Positions 6,571 to 13,582 of a stretch of 22,795 nt of DNA are shown one piece after another. This DNA comes from Phycisphaerales bacterium UBA2396 (GTDB lineage Bacteria > Planctomycetota > Phycisphaerae > Phycisphaerales > UBA1924). How positions within the stretch are numbered: the stretch's first letter is position 1; each line of letters begins with the position of its first letter. Where the stretch lies: assembly GCA_002343325.1 (NCBI GenBank), contig DDSG01000019.1:1-22795 (forward strand), read 5' to 3'. A model generated the notes under the pieces. It saw nothing but the letters and a program-made list of their open reading frames with translations, ran no database searches and had not been told where the DNA came from. Position numbers and translations under genes: made by a program.

Positions 6571-8159
6571 GCTGCCTCCGGTTCTTCAGCGGGCGCCTGG
6601 CCGAGCGTCCGCAGGCCCGCGGGGTGGAAGGTGATCGACACCGTTTTCTTCGCGCCGTCGTAGTCAACTCGCTTGACCAGGTTCGCCAGCACCGCCGCCT
6701 GCTCCCGCGGGCAGAGAGCGTCCCACGTCGCGCCGAACTCCCTGAGCGCCGCGGCGACTTCGTCGCGGGTGATCACCTCCCCATCGATCCGCTCCGCTTC
6801 CGCACGCAGGCCCCGTGTCCGCTCGTTCGCCTTGGCCAGCCGCTCGTGCAGGTCGGCCAAGCGGGCGGCGGCATTGGCGTCCGTGCCCGCCGTGGCGGCG
6901 ACCTTACGGAGATCGCTCTCGATCTTCTGGATCTCACGAACGCCGGCGGCCTGTTCCTTCTCCCTCTGGGCCGTTCGCGTCCGGACGCCGCTCTGGAGTT
7001 GGCGAAAGGTGGTCGCGATCAGCGCGCTGTCGCCGCCGATGTGCTTGATGCGCTCGATCACCAGGCGCTCGATCTGCTCGGCAGGCAGTGACCCCGACGG
7101 GCAGGCGTGCCAGCCCTGCTTCTGGGAGACGTAGCAGACGTAGTAGCGGTAGGCCGCCTTCCCGTCCTTGACGCTGTAGGTGTGGCCCATCGCGTGCCCG
7201 CACGGCCCGCAGTGGATCAGGCCCTTGAGCAGCGCGCCGTGCTGGTTGCGGACGTGCATGCCGCCGGTGCGGCCGTTGTGCTTGATGGTGCTATAGACGC
7301 TCTGCCAGAGCGGTTCGTCGATGATGGCGGCGTGCTCGCCCTTGAAGAGCTCCTTCTTGTGCTTGACCTTGCCCATGTACGCCGGGTTGGTGAGCACGTT
7401 TATCAGGAGGTGCTTGTCCCACACCCGGCCGCCGAACGCCACGCCCTTGCGCGTCGTCCAGCGCTTGCTGGTGCAGCCGCGGGCGTTGAGGATCTGGGCC
7501 ACCTTGGTGAGCGAGCAGTGCTCCAGGTAGAGCTGGTAGATCTCACGGACGACCTCCGCCTCCGCCGCGTTGACCACGAGCTTGCTCCCGCCCGCGGGCT
7601 GGGGCGCGAGGTCGTACCCCAGGATCGGCTTGCCGCCGAACCACTTGCCCTTGCGCTTGGAGGCGGCGATCTTGTCACGGGTGCGCTCCGAGATGATCTC
7701 CCGCTCGAACTGGGCGAACGACAGGAGGATGTTCAGCGTGAGCCGCCCCATTGACTGGGTGGTGTTGAACTGCTGCGTCACCGACACGAATGAGACGTGG
7801 TGTTTCTCGAACACCGACATCATCCGGGCGAAATCCATCAAGGACCGCGAGAGGCGGTCGACCTTGTAGACCACCACGCAATCAACCTTTCCGGCCTCGA
7901 TGTCCGCCATCAACCGTTGGCAGCCGGGGCGGTCGGTGTTCCCGCCGGTGAAGCCGCCGTCGTTGTACTGGTCCGGCAGCGCCACCCAGCCCTCGTGCTT
8001 CATGCTGGCCACGTAGGCCTCGCCGCTCTCGCGCTGGGCGTGCAGCGAGTTGAACTCCTGTTCGAGCCCCTGCTCGCTCGACTTGCGGGTGTAGATGGCA
8101 CAGCGGACGGTTGCCACGCTGGCGCTCTTCGCGGGTTTGGTTTCGATCGAAGTTCTCAT
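6567..8159 (-). CDS. Large serine recombinase
   Basis: About 530 residues. The N-terminal resolvase domain has Y-T-R-K-S27-S (S27 is the expected nucleophile), D-G-G-F-T-G-G and the V-D-R-L-S-R-S catalytic segment around 100-106, then the long E helix (R-E-I-I-S-E-R-T-R-D-K-I). Residues about 178-300 are the Recombinase domain. A zinc ribbon follows with C317, C320, C342 and C353. Residues about 385-450 are charged and heptad-like (coiled coil), then a C-terminal domain. All catalytic-domain landmarks are present, so it is probably active. It would integrate or excise the element by double-strand cleavage with a 5' phosphoserine link. The ATG at 8159 overlaps the DUF2924 stop (ATGA) and is preferred over an upstream in-frame ATG at 8216. 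Its att sites are not identified. Confidence 0.95.
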   Translation of the reverse strand: MRTSIETKPAKSASVATVRCAIYTRKSSEQGLEQEFNSLHAQRESGEAYVASMKHEGWVALPDQYNDGGFTGGNTDRPGCQRLMADIEAGKVDCVVVYKVDRLSRSLMDFARMMSVFEKHHVSFVSVTQQFNTTQSMGRLTLNILLSFAQFEREIISERTRDKIAASKRKGKWFGGKPILGYDLAPQPAGGSKLVVNAAEAEVVREIYQLYLEHCSLTKVAQILNARGCTSKRWTTRKGVAFGGRVWDKHLLINVLTNPAYMGKVKHKKELFKGEHAAIIDEPLWQSVYSTIKHNGRTGGMHVRNQHGALLKGLIHCGPCGHAMGHTYSVKDGKAAYRYYVCYVSQKQGWHACPSGSLPAEQIERLVIERIKHIGGDSALIATTFRQLQSGVRTRTAQREKEQAAGVREIQKIESDLRKVAATAGTDANAAARLADLHERLAKANERTRGLRAEAERIDGEVITRDEVAAALREFGATWDALCPREQAAVLANLVKRVDYDGAKKTVSITFHPAGLRTLGQAPAEEPEAA

Positions 8160-8677
8160 GCCTTGCCCTCCGTGTTGCCGGGCTCGTGGAGCCCGAAGAA
8201 TCGGAATCCGTTCCAATGCGATCCGGTCACCTTCGCCGCGATGGCGCTGAGCGACCGGAAGACCTCGCCCTCGTACTCGAACCCCTTGGGCAGCACGCGG
8301 ACGAACACGGCGCGGCCCTTGTACTCGCGGCGGAGAACCGATCCGGGCGCGGGGAGCCGGTCGTCAGCGCCGGCGGGGAGGGCAATGCGGACCACGCTTT
8401 CGCCGTTGGCCCGCGGCGTCGGCCCTTCCGGCGCTGGCACGCGTGGTGGGCTTCGCCGCAGGTCGGCGTCGTTGGCCAGTTCGCGTGCTCGCTGGCGGGC
8501 CCGCTCCGAGAGGTCGCCCTCCCGAAGCGCCTGCATCCGCCAGAGAATCCGCTTGATGAGCAGCACCTTGTGGTGCGTCCTCGTCTCTTCGCCGTAGACC
8601 TTGGCGTACCGCTGCTTCAGTTGCGGCACGGTCATCGTCTCCAAGGCCCGTTCGGCTGCATTCACATCGATCGCCAT
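8156..8677 (-). CDS. DUF2924 protein
   Basis: 173 residues with the layout of DUF2924. A helical N-terminal part (about 10-75) contains K-V-L-L-I-K-R-I-L-W-R-M-Q. A Pro-rich linker follows. A C-terminal strand-rich part (about 108-163) contains R-E-Y-K-G-R, G-F-E-Y-E-G-E-V-F-R-S-L-S-A-I-A and a final T-G-S-H-W-N-G-F-R-F-F-G-L. The family commonly sits directly before serine recombinases in mobile elements and has no established biochemical role. An accessory function in recombination is inferred from this pairing. GGAG lies seven bases before the ATG. The stop shares ATGA with the recombinase start. No truncation is seen. Confidence 0.9.
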   Translation of the reverse strand: MAIDVNAAERALETMTVPQLKQRYAKVYGEETRTHHKVLLIKRILWRMQALREGDLSERARQRARELANDADLRRSPPRVPAPEGPTPRANGESVVRIALPAGADDRLPAPGSVLRREYKGRAVFVRVLPKGFEYEGEVFRSLSAIAAKVTGSHWNGFRFFGLHEPGNTEGKA

Positions 8678-8700
8678 CGGGGTCTCCGTTCTCGTGGCCG

Positions 8701-8934
8701 TTAACCACGCGACCCATCAGGGCGACCATGCTCGGACAGTTCAAGTCGAGCCGGAGAGCCTTCTTGATGCTCGATGTTCGGCCCCGAAATGGCGACATGT
8801 CGACGCCGGCGGCGGATGCCCTCGGCAAAGATCGCGGCGATGCTGTCCAGCCGCACGGCGGGCGTGATCGGGGCATTGGGGTCGAGCGTGGCGGTGGGGG
8901 CGGGCGCGTCGTCCATGAGCGCGGTGTCGTGCAC
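8701..8934 (-). CDS. Small protein heading the recombinase operon
   Basis: About 77 residues, unknown function. The only structured segment is a helix near residues 30-50 (A-V-R-L-D-S-I-A-A-I-F-A-E-G-I-R-R-R-R-R), ending in a run of Arg; the rest is Pro/Asp- and Glu-rich. I choose the GTG at 8934 because GGAGG lies eight bases before it. An in-frame ATG at 8961 lacks a ribosome site. It lies 23 bases before the DUF2924 gene on the same strand. Its shape (short, basic helix, operon position) would suit a small DNA- or protein-binding accessory factor. The coding call rests on the start signal and gene order. Confidence 0.5.
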   Translation of the reverse strand: MHDTALMDDAPAPTATLDPNAPITPAVRLDSIAAIFAEGIRRRRRHVAISGPNIEHQEGSPARLELSEHGRPDGSRG

Positions 8935-9010
8935 GGTCACATCCTCCGTGAAGGGGGACATGCACCCGTGCGGGCGTGCGCTATGCGCTCGGCTTCGCAC
9001 CTGATGCCGG

Positions 9011-9037
9011 AAAGGAGCCCGCGTCCGGTGCGGGCTC
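9011..9037 (-). terminator. Hairpin upstream of recombinase operon
   Basis: GAGCCCGC (9015-9022) and GCGGGCTC (9030-9037) form a perfect 8-pair stem with a seven-base loop. Reading the minus strand, CTTTCC follows. It may stop transcripts entering from the junction zone before the recombinase operon. A second small hairpin (CGAAGGG/CCCTTCG) lies at about 9082-9098. Confidence 0.4.
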
Positions 9038-9298
9038 TCTGCCCACTGAATACGCGAAACGGTCAGGGAGCGCCGCAGACGCCGAAGGGCACCCTTCGTT
9101 CACCCCGGCAGCGCGTTAACCAGACCCTCCCAGGCGTTTGAGAGCGCAGAGAGACTTTCGACCCCCAACCCCGGCGTGGCAACCGATCCGTCGGTACGAT
9201 GTCTCGGATTCGAGAGCGCTCGGCAGTTCGTGGACTTCCAGGAAGTGCCACGATTCCTGAGAGATACGCGCGGTGGGCGAAAAGCCCAGACCGTTAAC

Positions 9299-9328
9299 GA
9301 GAAAAGGCCTCTGTACGAGGCCTTTCTC
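9299..9328 (-). terminator. Rho-independent terminator (minus strand)
   Basis: On the minus strand GAGAAAGGCCTC, a GTACA loop and GAGGCCTTTTCTC form a 12-pair stem with one bulged base, running into a T-rich 3' side. It would end minus-strand transcripts coming from the membrane-protein gene at 9953. A related ~80-base element lies immediately upstream. Confidence 0.7.
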
Positions 9329-9329
9329 T

Positions 9330-9410
9330 GAACTCCCTATCCACACCCCTCTCGAACGCGCTCGCGCGCCTTTCCGAGCGTCGATGCCCGGAAATGACCG
9401 GTTAACATGA
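9330..9410 (-). repeat. Conserved pre-terminator element, copy A
   Basis: Related to 11267-11347. Both copies have GAACTCC-TATCC-CA-CCCTC-CGAAC at one end and CGGTT(A/T)ACATG at the other, with exactly 70 bases between the starts of the two blocks. On the minus strand each copy runs straight into a terminator, but the terminators differ in sequence. In the 28-base block the four differences fall three or six or nine bases apart. Confidence 0.55.
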
Positions 9411-9638
9411 CTTTGGCCGCGCGAACCCCACCGGAACCCTCGTCCGGGGCTGGAAATCGGGCATTGGGGCGTGCCGCCAGCGGTGTCCAGGTGATTGGGG
9501 CGAAGTCGTGCGCGACAGCCATGCCCGACGACCATCCACCACCCTCCGAAGCGGAGGGTTGGTGGCACCCGAGGTTCCGTGTACATAGGGGGGGGAGACG
9601 TGGTGTTCGGAGGCTTGATTTAGGAACGGCGAAGAGTA

Positions 9639-9927
9639 TTGCCACCCGCCTTGACTTCTCACGGGTCTTCATAGACGGTGGCACGTCTCGGATTCATCCC
9701 GCGATCGGTGCCACCCGCCGGTTTGCTCCGCTCGTATCACCGCGTCGCCTGATCGGCCCTCAAGCATCACACTCCAGGCTTCCCGGTCGAATCCGCCACT
9801 GCGGAGCGGAATCGCTGCGCATCTCTCACTCGCATACTGACCATGAAAAGCACCTGAGCCGACGATCTACCTTGCATTCCGCCTTCGGCTGAACGATGGA
9901 ACACTACGCCATCGGTGCCACCTGCCG
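9639..9927 (+). repeat. Dispersed TCGRTGCCACCYGCCG motif copies
   Basis: TCGGTGCCACCCGCCG occurs at 9705-9720 and TCGGTGCCACCTGCCG at 9912-9927; a shorter copy, TTGCCACCCGCC, lies at 9639-9650. The same 16-mer with A in place of G (TCGATGCCACCYGCCG) forms the ends of the inverted-repeat element at 10656-10826. Reading the same strand, three single copies precede the paired ones. Confidence 0.5.
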
Positions 9928-9952
9928 TACACCGGTCTGACGCACGCAATAA

Positions 9953-10288
9953 TTAGGCTTTAATAAATAGGAAAGAAAGAGTTATCGAAATTAATACAAT
10001 AATGAGGGCAATGACGATCTGCGATTTCCGCGGATACCCCTGCGCTCTTGGATGCTCTGACTGCTGCCGTGCAAATCCGCGGGAAAGGGCGAACATTAGC
10101 GTGCACGCGATCGAGAGATTGACACACACTGCAATTAGGATACGAAGATGACTCGACCGATCACCGTTAACTTCCGTGGCTAGAACGAGACCAACGGCGA
10201 TCATAAGCGAGATCATGCCGGCTACGAGTACTTTCGGATGATTCCGTCTCACCACTGCACCGCTTCGCGTAAAAAACTCATTCTTCAT
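9953..10288 (-). CDS. Small three-helix membrane protein (possible immunity protein)
   Basis: About 111 residues, not assigned to a family. Three hydrophobic segments are visible at about 19-38, 48-68 and 90-109, separated by short loops rich in Arg/Ser/Asp. The C-terminus ends in Phe-Ile-Lys-Ala just after the last helix. The ATG at 10288 shares ATGA with the stop of the upstream ORF; an ATG two codons earlier (10294) has GGAGTG seven bases before it and is an alternative. The local DNA is clearly AT-richer than the flanks, which suggests separate origin. A short multi-helix membrane protein directly behind an Rhs-tip-like ORF is a common layout for immunity proteins, but no sequence motif proves that role. 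Confidence 0.6.
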   Translation of the reverse strand: MKNEFFTRSGAVVRRNHPKVLVAGMISLMIAVGLVLATEVNGDRSSHLRILIAVCVNLSIACTLMFALSRGFARQQSEHPRAQGYPRKSQIVIALIIVLISITLSFLFIKA

Positions 10289-10668
10289 CTGCATTGAAGC
10301 ACTCCATTTCCTGCCATCAAGCATCGCCGATCCACGTTTTCCCATCCCTCCCACGGACGCTCCGCGATGGGACGGAATCCTCCTGGATTTCCAGGATTGC
10401 CAGGCCCACCAGGAGTGGCTGGACCACCCGGAATTGTAGGCATGGTTCGGCCGCCGCAGGGAACCGGCAAGATGATGACTTCGGGCTGCCCGGGCATCCC
10501 TCTGCATCGAATGGCTTTCACCCGTAGACAATTACAATATCTAAATTCTGAAGCTGCGATAAGGTCTCTATAATATTGCATGCAATTTAGGCCTGCAAAA
10601 TGAGCTGTCAATGCGTTCAGAAAATTTGCAGCGGCTTCGCAGGCAAGTACACATGCGGCAGGTGGCAT
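10285..10668 (-). CDS. Cysteine-rich ORF, possible Rhs C-terminal tip
   Basis: 127 residues if started at the ATG at 10668. The N-terminal half is Cys-rich and helical (C-V-L-A-C-E-A-A-A-N-F-L, then C-M-Q-Y-Y-R-D-L, Y-C-N-C-L, I-R-C-R-G). A middle strand reads V-I-I-L-P-V-P-C-G. A collagen-like Gly-Pro stretch follows (G-G-P-A-T-P-G-G-P-G-N-P-G-N-P-G-G), and the end reads W-E-G-W-E-N-V-D-R-R-C. The pattern recalls variable C-terminal ends of planctomycete Rhs proteins, and an Rhs core fragment lies just upstream in another frame. The start codon falls inside the left arm of the inverted-repeat element, so the true 5' end may be lost and the gene may be a remnant. The ATGA overlap with the next gene argues that the 3' part was once translated. 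Confidence 0.45.
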   Translation of the reverse strand: MPPAACVLACEAAANFLNALTAHFAGLNCMQYYRDLIAASEFRYCNCLRVKAIRCRGMPGQPEVIILPVPCGGRTMPTIPGGPATPGGPGNPGNPGGFRPIAERPWEGWENVDRRCLMAGNGVLQCR

Positions 10669-10826
10669 CGAAACCGACGCGTCGTGCCATCGAAGTCGGC
10701 CCGGCGACTTCGATGGACCCTTCGTCGGCGTCGCGTCGGGAGCATCGAAGTCTCAAACCAGACTTCGATGACACGGCAAGCGAACGGGCACGGGGGATCC
10801 CACGGCCACTTCGATGCCACCCGCCG
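10656..10826. mobile_element. 171-bp nested inverted-repeat element (MITE-like)
   Basis: Outer arms: CGGCAGGTGGCATCGAA (10656-10672) and TTCGATGCCACCCGCCG (10810-10826), a 17-base inverted repeat with one mismatch. Inside are two perfect hairpins sharing the core CATCGAAGTC: 10687-10716 (12-base arms, 6-base loop) and 10743-10770 (11-base arms, 6-base loop). It encodes nothing convincing. The Rhs similarity ends at the right-arm edge, which suggests insertion into, or rearrangement of, an Rhs gene. No target duplication is evident. It could equally be a REP-like or protein-binding repeat cluster. Confidence 0.6.
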
Positions 10827-11042
10827 GCACTCACGGAGGATCGCGCCGCCGGAGCCCAGCACCGCCACGACATCGGCCCGCCAATTCTGGCAGAAAGGGA
10901 GCCGCGCCTCGAGCGAGCCGTCCGCCGCGGCCCCCCACGCCCCGACCGTGCCCGCACCCCCGCCGCGATTGAGCTCACGCTCGATCATGACCAGTGAGTC
11001 TAGGTACGACGAGCCGAACCCCGCGTCAAATCGGCGGGTGCG
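10827..11042 (-). pseudogene. Rhs/YD-repeat core fragment
   Basis: An open minus-strand frame of about 72 codons after a TAG at 11043-11045. It reads F-D-A-G-F-G-S-S-Y-L-D-S-L-V-M-I-E-R, then D-G-S-L-E-A-R, then F-C-Q-N-W-R-A-D-V-V-A-V-L-G-S-G-G-A-I-L-R-E. This matches the Rhs core pattern (Y-V-D-S-L-V-x-R-E-x-D, D-G-x-L-D-E-R, Y-x-Q-N-W-R-x-D-V-V-A-V-x-D-x-x-G-x-V-x-E). The usual following R-Y-S-x-Y-G is absent: the similarity stops at 10827, where the inverted-repeat element begins. The rest of the core is missing on both sides, so this is a small relic. The reading frame continues meaninglessly to 10617. Confidence 0.6.
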
Positions 11043-11235
11043 CTAACCGAGAGTCGGAGAGAGTTTGAGAGGTTTGGCCGAGAGGGCGACCCGAACGCCC
11101 GGGGTTCTCGTCGAAGCCCGATCGGGCCGACGCAAACGGAGAGCGCAGCAGCCAGTCCCGACCCGCGTTTGGCCCCGGAATCTTCGACGTTTCCGCCACA
11201 CCGACCGGACGCCGGAAACCGGCCGGGCCGTAAAG

Positions 11236-11264
11236 CAAAACCGGCCCGCTTTCGCGGGCCGGTC
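11236..11264 (-). terminator. Rho-independent terminator (minus strand)
   Basis: On the minus strand ACCGGCCCGC, GAAA loop and GCGGGCCGGTTTTGCTTT form a ten-pair GC stem followed by a T-run. It lies about 150 bases after the stop of the P-type ATPase gene and would end the metal-efflux operon transcript. The conserved element at 11267-11347 precedes it directly. Confidence 0.85.
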
Positions 11265-11266
11265 TA

Positions 11267-11347
11267 GAACTCCGTATCCGCAACCCTCACGAACCGATTC
11301 TCGCCGAATCGACACCTCGGAACCACTAGGAGCGTCGGTTTACATGC
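11267..11347 (-). repeat. Conserved pre-terminator element, copy B
   Basis: Second copy of the element at 9330-9410, with the same 70-base spacing between its two conserved blocks and the same position directly before a minus-strand terminator. It occupies much of the 370-base gene-free stretch between the Rhs fragment and the ATPase gene (11043-11413). Nothing else is evident in that stretch. Confidence 0.55.
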
Positions 11348-11413
11348 GACCGCGGCCGAGGGGCCGGAGTGCGTGCGTCCGGATCCCTCAAACGGGCTGG
11401 GGCATTGCCGTGG

Positions 11414-13579
11414 TCAGGCATCCTTTGGTGTCGGCCGGAGGGTTCTCAAGCCGTTTCCGACCACCAGCAGACTGGCACCCACATCGGCCACGACCGCCAT
11501 CCACATCGTGGCCACCCCCCCCAACGCGAGGCCGAAGAACACGACCTTGATGCCAATGGCGAAGCCTATGTTCTGAGCGAGGATCGCCCCGGTCCGCCGG
11601 GAATGCAGCACGAACTCCGGCACGCCCCGCAGGTCATCCTGCATGAGGGCCACGTCGGCTGTCTCCAGCGCCGTGTCGGTGCCCGCAGCGCCCATGGCAA
11701 AGCCGATCGTGGACTTGGCAAGGGCCGGGGCGTCGTTTACGCCGTCGCCGACCATGCCGATCGCGTCCCCGTGCTCCTTCGTGAGACGCTCGATCTCGGC
11801 TAGCTTGTCCTCCGGGAGCATCCCGCCGCGGGCCTCGTCGATACCGACCGCCTTGGCGATGGCCGAGGCGGTGGTCTGATTGTCGCCCGAGAGCATCAGC
11901 GTCTTGATTCCCAGTTCGTGGAGCGACCGGATCGCCTCGACGCTGCTCGCCCGGGGCGTATCCGAGACGGCGATGATGCCCAGCACCGCGCTGGCCGACG
12001 CGACCACGATCGCCGTCTTGCCTTGGGCCTCAAACTGGCCAAGCGTCGCCTCGACCTCGGGCGAGCATACTCCCCGCTCCTCGGCGAGGCGGTGGTTGCC
12101 GACGAAGTACGCCGCGCCGTCGATGCGTCCTTCCACTCCGCGACCCGTGAGCGACTTGAACGCTTCGACGCTCGCACGCTCGCCGTTCCAGGCCGCGACC
12201 ACGGCAATCGCCACCGGGTGCTGCGAAAGCGCATCGAGGCTCGCGGCGATCCGCAACACTTCATCCTTGCTCGCGCGGCCCACGGGCTGCACATCCGTCA
12301 CGCGGGGCTTGCCCTCGGTGATGGTCCCGGTCTTGTCCAGGGCGACGACCTTGAGTTTTCGGCCATTCTCCAGATGCACGCCGCCCTTGATGAGGATCCC
12401 GCGTCGCGCGGCCGCCGTCAGCCCGCTCACGACCGTCACGGGCGTCGAGATCACCAGCGCGCAGGGGCAGGCGATGACGAGCAGCACCAGCGCCTTGTAA
12501 AGCCAGGGGTAGAACGTCTGGCCAAACGCCAGCCACGGGACGACCGCGACCAGCACCGCGACCACGCACACGATGGGCGTGTAGACGCGCGCGAAGCTGT
12601 CCACAAACCGCTGCGTCGGTGCCCGGCTCCCCTGCGCCTCCTGGACGGTCCTGATGATCTTGGCGAGCGTGGTCTGGTCCTTGCCGCCGGTGGTCTTAAA
12701 CTCCAGCACACCCGACTCGTTGATCGTCCCGGCGAAGACCTTGTCGCCCGGCTTCTTGTCCGCGGGCACGCTCTCGCCCGTGACCGGGGCCTGGTTCACG
12801 CTCGACTCGCCCGCGACCACCACGCCGTCGAGCGCGAGCCGCTCGCCGGGCTTCACTTGCACGACAGCGCCGACGGCAACCTCGCTCGCGGGCGTGACCT
12901 TCCAGGCACCATCGGGCTGCTTCACGCTCGCCTCATCAGGGGCCATCGCCATCAGGCCCATGACGGCGTTGCGGGCGCGGTCGAGGGCCTTGGCCTCGAT
13001 CAACTCCGCGAGCGCGAAGAGGAAGGTGACCAGCGAGATCTCCGGCCACGCCCCGATGAACGCCCCGCCGATGACCGCCACCGTCATCAGGAAGTTGATG
13101 TTGAGCGTGAAGGTCTTGAGCGCGATCCAGCCCTTTTTGAGCGTGGGCAGGCCGCCGAGCAGGATCGACACGACCGCCATCGCGATGATGACGGGCGAGG
13201 TCTCCTTGACGCCGGTGAAGTAGAGCGTCTCGGCACCCGCCGCCAGCACGCCCGAGAGAGCGAAAAGTGCATGCCGTCGCCACCAGGGGGTCGACTCACG
13301 CGGGGTCGCACGCGACACTTCGCCTCCCGAGGCGCAGCTCTCGCAGGACTCACCGGTCGGCGGCTGCGAAGGGGCGGGCGCGGAGGGCGTCATGCCTATA
13401 TCGGCGAGCGCGGCGACGATCGACGCGTCGTCGGCATGGTCGTGGACAACCCAGAGCCGCCGTCCGAACAGATCGAACCGCAGCTCTTGCACGCCGGGTA
13501 CCGAGCCAAGGCGACGACGGATCAGGCTCTCCTCGGCCGGACAGTCCATCGCCGGGATGAGGAATGTGCTGGTCCGCAT
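11414..13579 (-). CDS. P1B-2 type heavy-metal (Zn/Cd/Pb) exporting ATPase
   Basis: 721 residues, a full-length ZntA/CadA-type pump that would move divalent soft metals from cytoplasm to periplasm. Residues 1-65 form a metal-binding domain with M-D-C-P-A-E-E (11-17) in place of the usual C-x-x-C. A second cluster, C-E-S-C-A-S-G-G-E, lies at 79-87. Core motifs are T-G-E-S (267-270), C-P-C in the metal-binding helix (371-373), the phosphorylated D415-K-T-G-T, H-P (454-455) and G-D-G-V-N-D (611-616). The last helices contain G-I-K and A-D-V-G-A-S, the Lys/Asp signature of the Zn/Cd/Pb class, which argues against copper. It starts three bases after the lipoprotein gene and is last in the efflux cluster. 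A terminator follows at 11264-11236. Confidence 0.93.
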   Translation of the reverse strand: MRTSTFLIPAMDCPAEESLIRRRLGSVPGVQELRFDLFGRRLWVVHDHADDASIVAALADIGMTPSAPAPSQPPTGESCESCASGGEVSRATPRESTPWWRRHALFALSGVLAAGAETLYFTGVKETSPVIIAMAVVSILLGGLPTLKKGWIALKTFTLNINFLMTVAVIGGAFIGAWPEISLVTFLFALAELIEAKALDRARNAVMGLMAMAPDEASVKQPDGAWKVTPASEVAVGAVVQVKPGERLALDGVVVAGESSVNQAPVTGESVPADKKPGDKVFAGTINESGVLEFKTTGGKDQTTLAKIIRTVQEAQGSRAPTQRFVDSFARVYTPIVCVVAVLVAVVPWLAFGQTFYPWLYKALVLLVIACPCALVISTPVTVVSGLTAAARRGILIKGGVHLENGRKLKVVALDKTGTITEGKPRVTDVQPVGRASKDEVLRIAASLDALSQHPVAIAVVAAWNGERASVEAFKSLTGRGVEGRIDGAAYFVGNHRLAEERGVCSPEVEATLGQFEAQGKTAIVVASASAVLGIIAVSDTPRASSVEAIRSLHELGIKTLMLSGDNQTTASAIAKAVGIDEARGGMLPEDKLAEIERLTKEHGDAIGMVGDGVNDAPALAKSTIGFAMGAAGTDTALETADVALMQDDLRGVPEFVLHSRRTGAILAQNIGFAIGIKVVFFGLALGGVATMWMAVVADVGASLLVVGNGLRTLRPTPKDA

Positions 13580-13582
13580 GGG

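Larger units (their letters stand above)
9038..9952. other. Gene-poor junction zone
   Basis: About 900 bases with open frames on both strands but no start signal, family motif or coupling that supports any of them. What it does hold is structural: a terminator at 9299-9328, a repeated element just upstream of it (9330-9410), a bulged 13-pair hairpin at 9536-9565 (CCACCA.CCCTCCG around an AAG loop), and several copies of a TGCCACC(C/T)GCC motif at 9639-9927. GTTAAC hexamers occur at 9115, 9293 and 9401. The zone separates the recombinase operon from the Rhs remnant and looks like decayed or boundary DNA. Confidence 0.5.

Noticed and set aside
9330..9410. tRNA or tRNA fragment before the terminator
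   Set aside because: Length and GTTCG were suggestive, but no T-arm, anticodon arm or acceptor stem can be folded in either copy.
9115..9410. Integron attC-like sites (GTTAAC boxes with hairpins)
   Set aside because: GTTAAC is not paired in the R'/L' layout of attC sites and no tyrosine integron integrase is present.
9116..9892. Open frames on both strands of the junction zone
   Set aside because: No ribosome site, no domain, stops and starts unrelated to neighbours, and composition like random GC-rich sequence.
10617..10826. Continuation of the Rhs frame through the inverted-repeat element
   Set aside because: Beyond 10827 the translation is Arg/Trp-rich read-through of the repeats and no longer matches Rhs.
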